NCBI GenBank assembly: GCA_910586585.1
Contig: CAJUKA010000025.1
Coordinates: 1 to 51,891, forward strand
Direction: 5' to 3'
Origin: an uncultured Lachnospiraceae bacterium
GTDB lineage: Bacteria > Bacillota > Clostridia > Lachnospirales > Lachnospiraceae
DNA: 51,891 nucleotides
The notes below the pieces were generated by a model, which worked only from the letters and a program-made list of their open reading frames with translations, had not been told where the DNA came from and did not search any database. The position numbers and the translations under genes are program-made. This document shows, piece after piece, positions 42,923 to 50,543 of the stretch (the stretch's first letter is position 1; every line of letters starts with the position of its first letter).

Positions 42923-43907
42923 ATTTCCAGATGGGGAGCTTTTGGATCTGCTGCCGTCATCCCTGAAAAACGACACGGACATGATCTGTCTTTCATATGC
43001 CATGAAAAAGGCAGTGGGGCGGCTTCTCGTTTATGAGAGGGCGGCAATGACGCAGAACTTTGTGGACAGCCTCCCGGAAAAGATTCTGGATGTGCTGGCG
43101 GTGGAGCTGCGCTCCCCCTACTACCTTGACAACATGGAAATCGGCGTGAAGCGTGAAATCATCAAGAACACGCTCATCTGGCATACGAAGGCCGGGACGG
43201 CAAGCGCAGTGTCCGAGATGATCGGCATTGTATTCGGCGAAGGTTCGGTCGTGGAATGGCCGGAATTTGACGAGCCTCCCTATACTCCGGGGACTTTCGA
43301 TATCGTGACCAATGCGCAGATGACAGAGGATATTACCGAGTTTTTCATGTCAGTAATCGAGCGTGTGAAAAATGAGCGGTCGCACGTCCGCAGGGTGCTT
43401 ATCAAAAGGGAAATGGCAATGCATGAGTATGTGGCGGCTGGCGGCATATCCAGCCCGAAGAGGGCGGTCACAAACCATGAGCAGGGCAGGGAGAACGGCA
43501 TCCGTATGAATACGGAAAGCGCATCCGGGGCCGTATCTTCCCCGGAAACTGCCATCACGAACAATGGTGGGGATAAATGCCGGGATGCGGTGATGGATGC
43601 AAGGCCGGCAAGCATCGTGGCATCTTCCCCAAGGGAGGGCATTACCAACAATGTGGGCGCACGGCACAGCCCCATTTCAGGGGAGCCGGAGTTTGCCGGA
43701 ATATATGCGGCATCTGCTCCGGGAGAAACTATCGGGAACAGCATGGCTTCAGAATCCGTACTGCAGGAAAGCGTGAGGGCGGCACTGTCGGCTTTTTCCG
43801 TGCCAAGGGTAGAAATATCCAACGGCATCCAAAAAGCGGCGAATATGGGCGTCCTGCGCAAGAATGTGGCGGCTGTAGCCGTGTCCAGTCCAAATATAAA
43901 AATCTAA
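42915..43907 (+). CDS. tail protein gpI with repeat tail
   Basis: A 330-aa protein. Residues 1-170 match phage tail protein I (gpI), including SPYYLDNMEIGVKREIIK and TAGTASAVSEMIG-like segments. Residues about 175-330 contain at least five degenerate ~25-aa repeats centred on SSPxxAITNN, likely a fibrous extension linking to the tail fibre. ATG 42915 is preferred (GGGGGTG six bases upstream), overlapping the gpJ end by eight bases. Confidence 0.85.
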   Translation: MIKFPDGELLDLLPSSLKNDTDMICLSYAMKKAVGRLLVYERAAMTQNFVDSLPEKILDVLAVELRSPYYLDNMEIGVKREIIKNTLIWHTKAGTASAVSEMIGIVFGEGSVVEWPEFDEPPYTPGTFDIVTNAQMTEDITEFFMSVIERVKNERSHVRRVLIKREMAMHEYVAAGGISSPKRAVTNHEQGRENGIRMNTESASGAVSSPETAITNNGGDKCRDAVMDARPASIVASSPREGITNNVGARHSPISGEPEFAGIYAASAPGETIGNSMASESVLQESVRAALSAFSVPRVEISNGIQKAANMGVLRKNVAAVAVSSPNIKI

Positions 43908-43924
43908 GAAGGAGGAAAAACAAA

Positions 43925-44476
43925 ATGGCAGGAATATTTAACGAAGCTGTCCTGACAACCAAAGGGATCGCACTGCTTGCCAAGGCTCAGGCCGGCCGGT
44001 GCGCCATCAAGCTCACAAAAGCGGAAACGGGCAGCGGCTCTTATGCCAGGGGCGAAGACCTGAAAGCCAGGACGGCACTCAAAAGCCGGATGCAGACATT
44101 CCCACTGAATACCGTCAGGACGCAGAATGCCACGAATGTCTATGTGAAGTTCATCATCACAAACAAGCAGGAGGGCGGCAATTTGGCGCAGGGGTACTAT
44201 GTCAAGGAAGTCGGGCTTTTTGCAACGGACCCGGACGAAGGGGAGATCCTTTATGCGATTGCAACGGCGGTGGAAAACCAGTGGGATTATATGCCGTCCT
44301 ATAACAATCTGCTGCCATCCACGATCACGCTGGAATTTCTGACGGAAGTCTCCAATGCGGAAAACGTGACCATCGTTGCGCCGAATGAGACCTTTCTGTA
44401 TGACAAGGCAACCGGGGACAAGTACGTGCTGGGAATTGAAAACGGATTAATATTTTATGAGGAGGTAGAAGAATAA
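43925..44476 (+). CDS. tail fibre N-terminal (collar) protein
   Basis: A 183-aa protein resembling the N-terminal attachment domain of P2-like tail fibres: FNEAVLTTKGIALLAKAQAG, TYVKFIITN-like strands and GYYVKEVGLFA. It probably docks the fibre on gpI. GAAGGAGG precedes ATG. Its stop overlaps the variable protein start as TAATG, so both are made together; the variable protein likely sits at the fibre tip. Confidence 0.85.
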   Translation: MAGIFNEAVLTTKGIALLAKAQAGRCAIKLTKAETGSGSYARGEDLKARTALKSRMQTFPLNTVRTQNATNVYVKFIITNKQEGGNLAQGYYVKEVGLFATDPDEGEILYAIATAVENQWDYMPSYNNLLPSTITLEFLTEVSNAENVTIVAPNETFLYDKATGDKYVLGIENGLIFYEEVEE

Positions 44477-45711
44477 TGTCAAAGACTTTTATTGCAGACA
44501 AAGAGACTCTGGACAAGGTGTATAGCATCCTTGCTTCGGATGAGGTGTACGGCTTCATCGAGCATAATGCCATACTTGCGCCGGGGCAGAGGATTGAGTA
44601 CATCGGTGCGAATAAGAACTTCAGGCCGATCACGGTTACCAAGGGCGGCGGCTATTCCCTGGGGGATTGGGCGGACTTCCCGGTGCTGGTGGCGAACAAG
44701 CCGTGGATGGTGCGGAGTGACGGCACTCCTGATTACCGTCTGAAAGAGGATAATTACAACTACAAGGAGGACGGAACGACTGCGTCCGATGTGGCGAATA
44801 CCAGCTATGACGGCGGTGCATTTTCATGGCTCATGAAGATTTACAAGCAGGAGTACATGGTCGGTACTGACCGTGTCGTGAAGTTCTCCTTCAGGAAGCG
44901 TGACGGCTTTGAGGCGGTCGGATTCATTGATCCGTCCGGCAAGGAGCTGGAGGGCGCATGGATTCCGATGTTCTATGGTGCAATCATTGACGGGACAATG
45001 AAGTGTATTTCAGGAAACCAGCCCGATTACAACAAGACAACCGAGGCACAGAAAACAGCCATTGACAAATTCGGCAGCAGGGCGAGGTTTTTCGGCGGCC
45101 CCATCGTGGAAACGATCACCGACCTTTTGCTTATGTGGGGGAAGGACTGCAATCTTGAAAGCGTGTATGGCTACGGAAATCACAGCGGATATGATTCCAG
45201 CCTTGCGCCGACTTATGGAGTGAAGCAGAATGCCGTGATCGGGGGCGGCCAGTTCTACGGCACATCAGACGGAAAGAGCCTGAACAAGATCCTGCACTCC
45301 ATCGTATTGGGAAGCTGGCAGCAGTGGCTGAGAGACCCTTATACGCTGTGCGTGAGCGGCAGGGTAAAGGTCAGCAAGGATTACAATTACGACCTGACCG
45401 GGGCAACCTACGAAGATACTGGAATCAGCTATCCGGCAACTGTCTCTGCTGTTTATCCGCATGAATATAGGACAGTTCCGGGATTCGGTGCAATCCCTAC
45501 ATTCCCATATAAAGGTTCGTCCGCTACTGGCGGATGTGACGGCTTTTGGGTAAATGTTGGCATTACGGCGGTGGCCCTTCGGTTCGGCACTTGCACCGCT
45601 GGGGGCCTTTGTGGCTCTCGTGCGTTGGCTTTGTACAACCCTGCTTCGTATGCGGACTGGTCCGTCACGGCGGCCATTCTTCTGCAGCCACCTGTCGGCG
45701 TAGCCGCATAG
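44476..45711 (+). CDS. DGR variable protein (tail fibre tip, C-type lectin-like)
   Basis: A 411-aa receptor-binding protein diversified by the downstream retroelement. The N-terminal ~300 residues are unlike families I know; the C-terminal ~110 have C-type-lectin-like features (WLRDPYTLCVSGR, PYKGSSATGGCDGFW, CGSRAL). The 109-bp variable repeat encodes AVALRFG through DWSVTAA, followed by 11 fixed residues. Relative to the template, 11 amino acids differ, all in codons with template adenines. Mutagenic homing into this gene would alter host binding. Coupled to the fibre gene by TAATG. A GC-rich hairpin follows the stop. Confidence 0.93.
   Translation: MSKTFIADKETLDKVYSILASDEVYGFIEHNAILAPGQRIEYIGANKNFRPITVTKGGGYSLGDWADFPVLVANKPWMVRSDGTPDYRLKEDNYNYKEDGTTASDVANTSYDGGAFSWLMKIYKQEYMVGTDRVVKFSFRKRDGFEAVGFIDPSGKELEGAWIPMFYGAIIDGTMKCISGNQPDYNKTTEAQKTAIDKFGSRARFFGGPIVETITDLLLMWGKDCNLESVYGYGNHSGYDSSLAPTYGVKQNAVIGGGQFYGTSDGKSLNKILHSIVLGSWQQWLRDPYTLCVSGRVKVSKDYNYDLTGATYEDTGISYPATVSAVYPHEYRTVPGFGAIPTFPYKGSSATGGCDGFWVNVGITAVALRFGTCTAGGLCGSRALALYNPASYADWSVTAAILLQPPVGVAA
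45567..45675 (+). repeat. DGR variable repeat (VR)
   Basis: 109 bp aligned without gaps to 45808-45916. 95 positions are identical; the 14 that differ are all A in the template (7 to C, 4 to G, 3 to T). Three further bases then differ in a non-adenine-specific manner before CTTCT is shared again (45679-45683), consistent with IMH versus IMH* at the 3' end. Confidence 0.97.
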
Positions 45712-45716
45712 GGGGT

Positions 45717-45734
45717 CTGGGGGCTTTCCCCCAG
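45717..45734 (+). promoter_or_regulatory. DGR target hairpin/cruciform
   Basis: Perfect 7-bp inverted repeat CTGGGGG/CCCCCAG with a 4-nt loop, 41 bp after the VR end and 5 bp after the stop codon. GC-rich hairpins with 4-nt loops downstream of VR promote target recognition in the Bordetella phage DGR. A second, weaker hairpin (TTTGC/GCAAA, 45741-45755) follows. Confidence 0.8.
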
Positions 45735-45807
45735 GGAAGATTTGCACTTTGCAAAATGTAAATTGTAACGGATTTTTATAAAAGGGGATTGGATCGGCGT
45801 CATCTTG

Positions 45808-45916
45808 GGCGGTGGCCCTTCGGTTCGGCAATTGCAACAATGGGGGCATTTGTGGCTCTCGTGCGTTGAATTTGAACAACACTGCTTCGAATGCGAACTG
45901 GAACATCACGGCGGCC
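45808..45916 (+). repeat. DGR template repeat (TR)
   Basis: Invariant template with 22 adenines. In the VR frame it reads GNCNNGGICGSRALNLNN followed by TASNANWNITAA, with nine Asn codons (AAY). Every adenine sits in codon position 1 or 2 of codons that cannot become stops by adenine substitution. It lies in the non-coding gap 45712-46109, between VR and reverse transcriptase, and is presumably transcribed as the template RNA with flanking sequence to ~46100. Confidence 0.97.
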
Positions 45917-46109
45917 TACCTTCTATCAAAATATGGAAGATTAATCTAAAGCCGATCCTTTTCCTACACCACTGGACGTTGAAACACGTCTTACTCGCCA
46001 TTACTGGAAAGATGAGTGGAAATGAATCCGATACAGGACAGGCAGTAAAGCGGTCGCACCTGCTGTCTGTAGGAGATAGAAGAAAAAATATCCCATAGGA
46101 GTAATGTTT

Positions 46110-47315
46110 ATGCGCAGAAAAGAACTGTGGCAGAAAGTAAGGGCTGAGCAGATAACGGGCCATAAACAGTACAAGTATCTGTATCAGAAGATGCTTGATG
46201 AAAGCATCGTGCGAAAAGCATACAAGAAACTCCGCAAGGGCAAGACCAAGCGGAAAGAAATTCAATACATCGATGCACACCTTGATAACGAGGTGGCGGC
46301 AATGATAGAAATGATACGGAACACCAAGCCGCCTGACGTGGAGGTGGAGCATCCAGAGCTTGCCTTCCGGCCACGGAAACACAAGCCAAAGTACATATGC
46401 GAACACGGGAAAATCCGAAAGATTTTAATGCCGGAAATCCATGAGCAGTGGCTTCATCACATCATCGTCCTCATTTTAGAGCCGATTATAACGGCCACGG
46501 CCTATCCGTACTCCTGCGGTTCATTTCCGAAGCGTGGGGCGCATTACGGAAAAAGGCAGATGGAACGGTGGATCAGGAAGGGCAAGAACATCCGTAACTT
46601 TGCAAAAATTGACATCCGGCACTTTTACAACAACATCCGTATAGAAATCCTGATGCGAGAGCTTTCCATCCGAATCAAGGATGAATGGTTTCTGTACATC
46701 ATCCGGCTGTGCTTCCAGAACATAAAGAAAGGGATTCCTCTGGGATTCTACATTTCACAGTGGCTTGCCAATTATTTATTAGAACCGCTGGACAAATTCG
46801 TGACGGAAACGATGGGGCTTAAGGAGTATGAACGGTATATGGATGACATGACATTTTTCAGTAACAGCAAGAAGAAACTGCATGAAGCGATAGCCGCCAT
46901 CCGGCAGTTTATTGGCAGGAGATTCCGGCTGAAGCTGAAAAGGAACTATCAGGTGTGCAAATTCGATTTCGTGAAGAAATCCGGCCAGACGATAGGGCGA
47001 CCGATTGATTACATGGGATTCGTATTCTTCAGGACGAGGACGGTGATCCGGGAGAGCATCATGCTTTCCGCATCCCGGCTGGCAGTCAAAATGTACAAAG
47101 GCAGGGAAGCGAACCGGGGATACTTCGTGAAGCACATTCAGGCGATGATTTCATATGGAGGATGGTTCAGTTGTACGGACACTTATGGATGTTATGAGGA
47201 TCGCATCAAGCCGTTTGTTAATTTCGGGAAACTCAAAAAAATCATATCAAAACTGCAAAGGAGGCAGAACAAACATGAAAGATTGGACAAGGGAGCGATG
47301 CTCCGGGCGGCCTGA
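46110..47315 (+). CDS. DGR reverse transcriptase
   Basis: A 401-aa reverse transcriptase. Motif 3 has the catalytic Asp in KIDIRHFYNNI (about 166-176); motif 4 is GIPLGFYISQWLAN (about 208-221), the SQ-containing motif typical of DGR enzymes; motif 5 is YMDD (243-246). No maturase or endonuclease domain follows, and the C-terminal thumb is basic. It should copy template RNA with adenine misincorporation and drive homing into VR. ATG 46110 is chosen because AGGAG (46097-46101) lies eight bases upstream; ATG 46104 is only two bases away from it. It overlaps the next gene by 41 bases. Confidence 0.96.
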   Translation: MRRKELWQKVRAEQITGHKQYKYLYQKMLDESIVRKAYKKLRKGKTKRKEIQYIDAHLDNEVAAMIEMIRNTKPPDVEVEHPELAFRPRKHKPKYICEHGKIRKILMPEIHEQWLHHIIVLILEPIITATAYPYSCGSFPKRGAHYGKRQMERWIRKGKNIRNFAKIDIRHFYNNIRIEILMRELSIRIKDEWFLYIIRLCFQNIKKGIPLGFYISQWLANYLLEPLDKFVTETMGLKEYERYMDDMTFFSNSKKKLHEAIAAIRQFIGRRFRLKLKRNYQVCKFDFVKKSGQTIGRPIDYMGFVFFRTRTVIRESIMLSASRLAVKMYKGREANRGYFVKHIQAMISYGGWFSCTDTYGCYEDRIKPFVNFGKLKKIISKLQRRQNKHERLDKGAMLRAA

Positions 47316-47544
47316 AGAGCTTCAGGTCATTGCGCCGGGACTTTTCATGCAGAGGCGCAACATTGAAAAAGTAGAGCATGAAGCTGACGAGGCGGCAGGG
47401 ACGGAGGCTTTCACGGAGTATGTGTGTGAGAGCCGGGAAATCACGGAGAGCGAGTACGCTATGCTGGGAAGCATAGAGCAGATCAACACCGACAAGGCGA
47501 TTGACGAGTACACGCTGCGCTTAATGGAAGAGGGGGTGCTGTAA
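47275..47544 (+). CDS. tail-module protein before XkdX, unknown
   Basis: An 89-aa protein. AAAGGAGG lies eight bases before the ATG. It overlaps the reverse transcriptase end by 41 bases. Acidic and helical, with EYVCESREITESEYAML; similar short proteins precede XkdX in PBSX-like phages. It is too acidic to be an Avd. Function unknown. Confidence 0.6.
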   Translation: MKDWTRERCSGRPEELQVIAPGLFMQRRNIEKVEHEADEAAGTEAFTEYVCESREITESEYAMLGSIEQINTDKAIDEYTLRLMEEGVL

Positions 47545-47545
47545 T

Positions 47546-47689
47546 ATGGCAAGGATGTTAGTGGAGAGCCTGAAAAGGCTTTATGAGGCAGGGCGTGTGA
47601 ACAGCCAGCAGATTGCGGACCGGGTAAAGAAAGGCACTCTGTCCGTGGAGGAATACGAGGTGATCACGGGTGAGCCATACGAGGATTGA
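47546..47689 (+). CDS. XkdX family protein
   Basis: A 47-aa protein. LKRLYEAGRVNSQQIADRVKKG and ITEEEY-like LSVEEYEVITG are the hallmark of the short XkdX family found after tail-fibre genes in PBSX-type phages. It starts one base after the preceding stop. Role unknown. The following gene overlaps by 20 bases. Confidence 0.8.
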   Translation: MARMLVESLKRLYEAGRVNSQQIADRVKKGTLSVEEYEVITGEPYED

Positions 47690-47897
47690 TCTGCTGGAGA
47701 CCGTGGAACGGCAGAATGCCATCATCAGGATTCAGTCCAATGTGATTGATGATCTTTTCCGGCTTCTCCTGCAGCACATAACTGCAGAGGAAGCGGACAG
47801 CCTCCCGGTACTCCAAAAGATAAACACGGCCGCATCCCTGCGGCAGGAAATAGGAGGTGAGATTGATGGAGGATATGATGACCAAGGCACAGCATGA
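47670..47897 (+). CDS. small coiled-coil lysis-module protein
   Basis: A 75-aa helical protein starting at GTG 47670 behind GAGGTG. It has a heptad-like pattern (LLETVERQNAIIRIQSNVI). It lies between XkdX and XhlA-like genes and overlaps both. Function unknown. Confidence 0.6.
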   Translation: MSHTRIDLLETVERQNAIIRIQSNVIDDLFRLLLQHITAEEADSLPVLQKINTAASLRQEIGGEIDGGYDDQGTA

Positions 47898-48195
47898 GGA
47901 ATTTGCAAAACTCATGAAGTCCGAAAACGAGCGGCTTGCAGATGAAAACAAGCGGCAGAATAAGCGGCTTGATTCTTTAGAGAATACCGTGCGCCAGATC
48001 GGAAGTCTGACAGCATCTGTTCAGGAGCTGGCATCCAGTATGAAATCCATGCTGAAGGAGCAGGAGAAGCAGGGCAGGCGACTGGAAACGCTGGAAGGCA
48101 GGGACGGCGAGATGTGGAGGAAAATCATTTCACATATTGCCACCACGATAGTTGGAATTGTGGTGGGGTACATCTTCCTGAAGCTTGGAATGTAA
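47866..48195 (+). CDS. XhlA-like holin accessory protein
   Basis: A 109-aa protein with a long coiled coil (about residues 12-80) and one C-terminal membrane span (ISHIATTIVGIVVGYIFLKLG), the layout of XhlA/hemolysin proteins that work with a holin. ATG 47866 follows AGGAGGTGA by five bases. It overlaps the preceding gene by 32 bases. Confidence 0.75.
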   Translation: MEDMMTKAQHEEFAKLMKSENERLADENKRQNKRLDSLENTVRQIGSLTASVQELASSMKSMLKEQEKQGRRLETLEGRDGEMWRKIISHIATTIVGIVVGYIFLKLGM

Positions 48196-48259
48196 CACGC
48201 AGACTGCGCCGGACGGAAGGGAAGCCTCCGGCGCAAAAATAAAAGAAAGGAGAATTACC

Positions 48260-48490
48260 ATGAAGAACATTAACTGGACAAAGAAACTTACAAGCAGAAA
48301 ACTCTGGACGGCGGTGGCATCCTTCGTATCCATGATGATTGTTGCAAACGGCGGCGCAGAGAACACAGCTACCCAGGTGGCGGCGATCATCATGGCCGGG
48401 GCAACCGTGATCGGGTATATCATCGGCGAGGGGCTTGCAGATGCGGCAAATGCCGGGGAGTCAGGGGATGAATCCGAAGACGGCCAGTAA
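48260..48490 (+). CDS. phage holin
   Basis: A 76-aa membrane protein. NWTKKLTSRKLWTAVASF followed by a second hydrophobic stretch (QVAAIIMAGATVIGYIIGE) and an acidic tail fits the short two-span phage holin family of Firmicutes. It should form the lysis hole for the endolysin encoded next. AAAGGAG precedes ATG. Confidence 0.85.
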   Translation: MKNINWTKKLTSRKLWTAVASFVSMMIVANGGAENTATQVAAIIMAGATVIGYIIGEGLADAANAGESGDESEDGQ

Positions 48491-48501
48491 AGGAGGCAGC
48501 T

Positions 48502-49818
48502 ATGGCACTCACAGAAAAACAAAAGAATTTCATTGAGGATATTGCCCGGTGCGTCCAGAAGTATGCAGGGCAGTACGGAATTAAGGTACACAGCCCGATT
48601 ATCGCACAGGCAATCCTCGAAAGCGGATGAGGCAAAAGCAAGCTGGCGGCGCAGTACCATAACTATTTCGGTCTGAAATGTGGATCGAAGTGGAAAGGCA
48701 GGAGCGTCAACATGAAAACGCAGGAGGAGTATTCCCCCGGCACAAAGACCACCATCACCGATTATTTCCGTGCCTATGGAAGCATGGATGAAGGTGTGAA
48801 AGGGTACTTTGAATTCATTCAGCTTCCCCGGTACCAGAATCTGAAAGGGATCACAGATCCGAAAGAATATCTGCAGACCATTAAAAACGATGGTTATGCA
48901 ACCAGCAGTACATACGTCACGGACGTTTATAGGTGTGTGACGGCATATGGGCTGGCGAAATACGATGCAAAATCGGAAGGGGGAATCACAATGACAGAGC
49001 AGGAACTGCGGCAGAAGCCAGTAAACTATCTGGCTAAGTTTGCCGGAATCAGGGAGGGGAGCGCAGAACACAAAGCGATCCTTGACGTACTTAACAATTC
49101 AGGGCTTTGCCCACGGTATAAAATGACTGTGAAAGATGCATGGTGCGCGACGGCGGCATCGGCGGCCTATATTGCCACCGGGCTTGCGGACATTTTCCCG
49201 TGTGTGGAATGCTCCTGCGGCAATATGGTCGAGCTGGCGAAGAAAGCCGGGATATGGGTAGAGAACGATGCGTACATCCCGAAGACTGCCGATGCGGTAC
49301 TCTATGACTGGGGCGATTCCGGGTCCGGGGACTGTACCGGGTGGCCGGATCACATCGGGCTTGTGGTTTCGGTCAGTGGAAACACGATCCGGGTAATCGA
49401 GGGCAATATGTCAAACACGGTCGGATACAGAAACCTTGCTGTAAACGGAAGGTATATCCGGGGATTCATCACACCGAAGTTTTCCACCAAGGCAACCAGC
49501 TCCGGCAGTGGATCAGGAGGCACGTCTGCAAAGAAGTCCGTCAGCGAAATCGCCAAGGAGGTTATTGCCGGAAAATGGGGTGTGGGAGATGACCGTAAGG
49601 CAAGGCTGAAAGCGGCCGGCTACAATTACGATTCTGTTCAGGCGGAGGTAAATCGGCAGATGAAAGGAACGTCCAAACCGTCCAAGTCCGTGACGGAAGT
49701 GGCGAAGGAAGTCATCAACGGGAAATGGGGGAATAACCCGGAGCGCAAGAAAAAACTGGAAGCGGCCGGGTACAATTACTCAAAAGTCCAGGCAGAAGTG
49801 AACAGGCTTATGAAGTAA
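48502..49818 (+). pseudogene. endolysin (glucosaminidase-CHAP-2xCW_7) with in-frame UGA
   Basis: Frame of 438 aa interrupted by TGA at codon 43 (48628-48630). Domains: N-terminal glucosaminidase (GH73-like; AILESG-stop-GKSKLAAQYHNYFG), middle CHAP amidase/peptidase (Cys in KDAWCATAAS, His in DHIGLVV), and two C-terminal CW_7 repeats (KSVSEIAKEVIAGKWG, KSVTEVAKEVINGKWG). The family normally has ESGWGKS, so TGG became TGA. AGGAGG precedes ATG 48502. An internal ATG at 48991 with GGAAGGGGG seven bases upstream could still make a 275-aa CHAP-CW_7 lysin. Otherwise lysis would need readthrough. Confidence 0.85.
48991..49818 (+). CDS. possible internal-start CHAP-CW_7 lysin
   Basis: Same frame as the broken endolysin; ATG 48991 lies seven bases after GGAAGGGGG. 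It would encode the CHAP domain and both CW_7 cell-wall-binding repeats (275 aa), a plausible lysin by itself. Internal starts that give separate lysin parts are known in some endolysins; here it is inferred. Confidence 0.5.
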   Translation: MTEQELRQKPVNYLAKFAGIREGSAEHKAILDVLNNSGLCPRYKMTVKDAWCATAASAAYIATGLADIFPCVECSCGNMVELAKKAGIWVENDAYIPKTADAVLYDWGDSGSGDCTGWPDHIGLVVSVSGNTIRVIEGNMSNTVGYRNLAVNGRYIRGFITPKFSTKATSSGSGSGGTSAKKSVSEIAKEVIAGKWGVGDDRKARLKAAGYNYDSVQAEVNRQMKGTSKPSKSVTEVAKEVINGKWGNNPERKKKLEAAGYNYSKVQAEVNRLMK

Positions 49819-49867
49819 GCGGCCGGGGTATTCGCTGCCGGAACGGCGGTGGGCATTCTGGATAAAG

Positions 49868-49898
49868 AAATGGCAGGGGATTTATTCCTCTGCCGTTT
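49868..49898. terminator. bidirectional terminator between late and accessory operons
   Basis: A 13-bp stem (49868-49880 with 49886-49898, two G-T pairs, loop of five) with A-rich and T-rich ends on both sides. It lies between the convergent endolysin and the leftward accessory genes and should stop both transcripts. Confidence 0.75.
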
Positions 49899-49906
49899 CC
49901 GCTTGC

Positions 49907-50134
49907 TTATTCGATGATTTCTGCCGGATCGCCATAAAGGGCTTCGTTCATGGAACCGTGCCAGCGTTCTTCAGGATACCAGAATGCGCAGTTTACGGTG
50001 TTTTCATGTCTGTCCGGGAACTTTGCCCGGAACTTTGCAACGGCTTCATGCTCCGTATCCGCTATGACTATGACATAGGTGTTTTGGTAAGGGAAGCCCG
50101 GATCGCTCCCGAATGAGAAATACCACTTTTTCAT
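49907..50134 (-). CDS. small accessory protein, unknown
   Basis: A 75-aa protein with an alternating strand/helix start (MKKWYFSFGSDPG, YVIVIADTEHEAVAKF). On the minus strand AAGGAGGG lies about nine bases before the ATG at 50134. It is the last gene of a leftward operon beside attR. Family not recognised. Confidence 0.65.
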   Translation of the reverse strand: MKKWYFSFGSDPGFPYQNTYVIVIADTEHEAVAKFRAKFPDRHENTVNCAFWYPEERWHGSMNEALYGDPAEIIE

Positions 50135-50135
50135 A

Positions 50136-50324
50136 CTACCACTCCCTCCTTGATATATCGTGCGCCGCATCAGGATAATATCCATTCTCGATGTACCTTT
50201 TGAAATTCTCCCGGTACTTATCTGCAACGGTATCCGTTTCCCTTCTGTAGCAGGGGTCTACCTTATAGCTGAAGAAATCCAGCATGGACATCAGCTCATC
50301 ATATTCATTCTTTGATATTTTCAT
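50136..50324 (-). CDS. small accessory protein, unknown
   Basis: A 62-aa charged helical protein. AAAGGAG lies upstream of the ATG at 50324. It has DKYRENFKRYIENGYYPD. One base separates it from the next gene. Function unknown. Confidence 0.6.
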   Translation of the reverse strand: MKISKNEYDELMSMLDFFSYKVDPCYRRETDTVADKYRENFKRYIENGYYPDAAHDISRREW

Positions 50325-50336
50325 AGCGTTCTCCTT

Positions 50337-50543
50337 TCAGAATCCAATTCCCTCAAAGTTACGTTCTCCACGGAGCAGGGCGGCACGTTCCGCTTCCTGC
50401 GCTTCCCGGTAATCCCTGCGCTGCCGCTCTTTCCTGATGCACTCCATGCAGCAGCAGTCCATATTGAACATTGACATCTGCCGTCCGCCTTCCAGCGATC
50501 CGCCGCAGCGGTCGCAACGTGTCTGTGTAAAAAACTTATCCAT
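50337..50543 (-). CDS. small zinc-finger accessory protein
   Basis: A 68-aa protein with CDRCGG near the N-terminus and CCCMEC about 20 residues later, a probable zinc finger, followed by an Arg/Glu-rich helix. GGAGG precedes the ATG. It overlaps the upstream gene by eight bases. Function unknown. Confidence 0.65.
   Translation of the reverse strand: MDKFFTQTRCDRCGGSLEGGRQMSMFNMDCCCMECIRKERQRRDYREAQEAERAALLRGERNFEGIGF

Noticed and set aside
45265..45909. Minus-strand frame of 214 codons covering VR and TR
   Set aside because: It is antisense to the variable protein and template repeat and lacks a start signal; the plus-strand DGR explains the region.
46110..47315. Retron, AbiK or group II intron reverse transcriptase
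   Set aside because: The VR/TR pair with adenine-specific differences, the SQ-type motif 4 and lack of maturase or endonuclease domains point to a DGR.
47275..47544. Candidate Avd next to the reverse transcriptase
   Set aside because: The 89-aa protein is acidic, has its own place in the XkdX cluster and lacks the basic helical-bundle look of Avd.
48628..48630. Recoding of UGA as tryptophan in this phage
   Set aside because: TGA is used as a normal stop in many genes here (for example at 5226, 17521, 27128), so recoding of the whole phage is unlikely.
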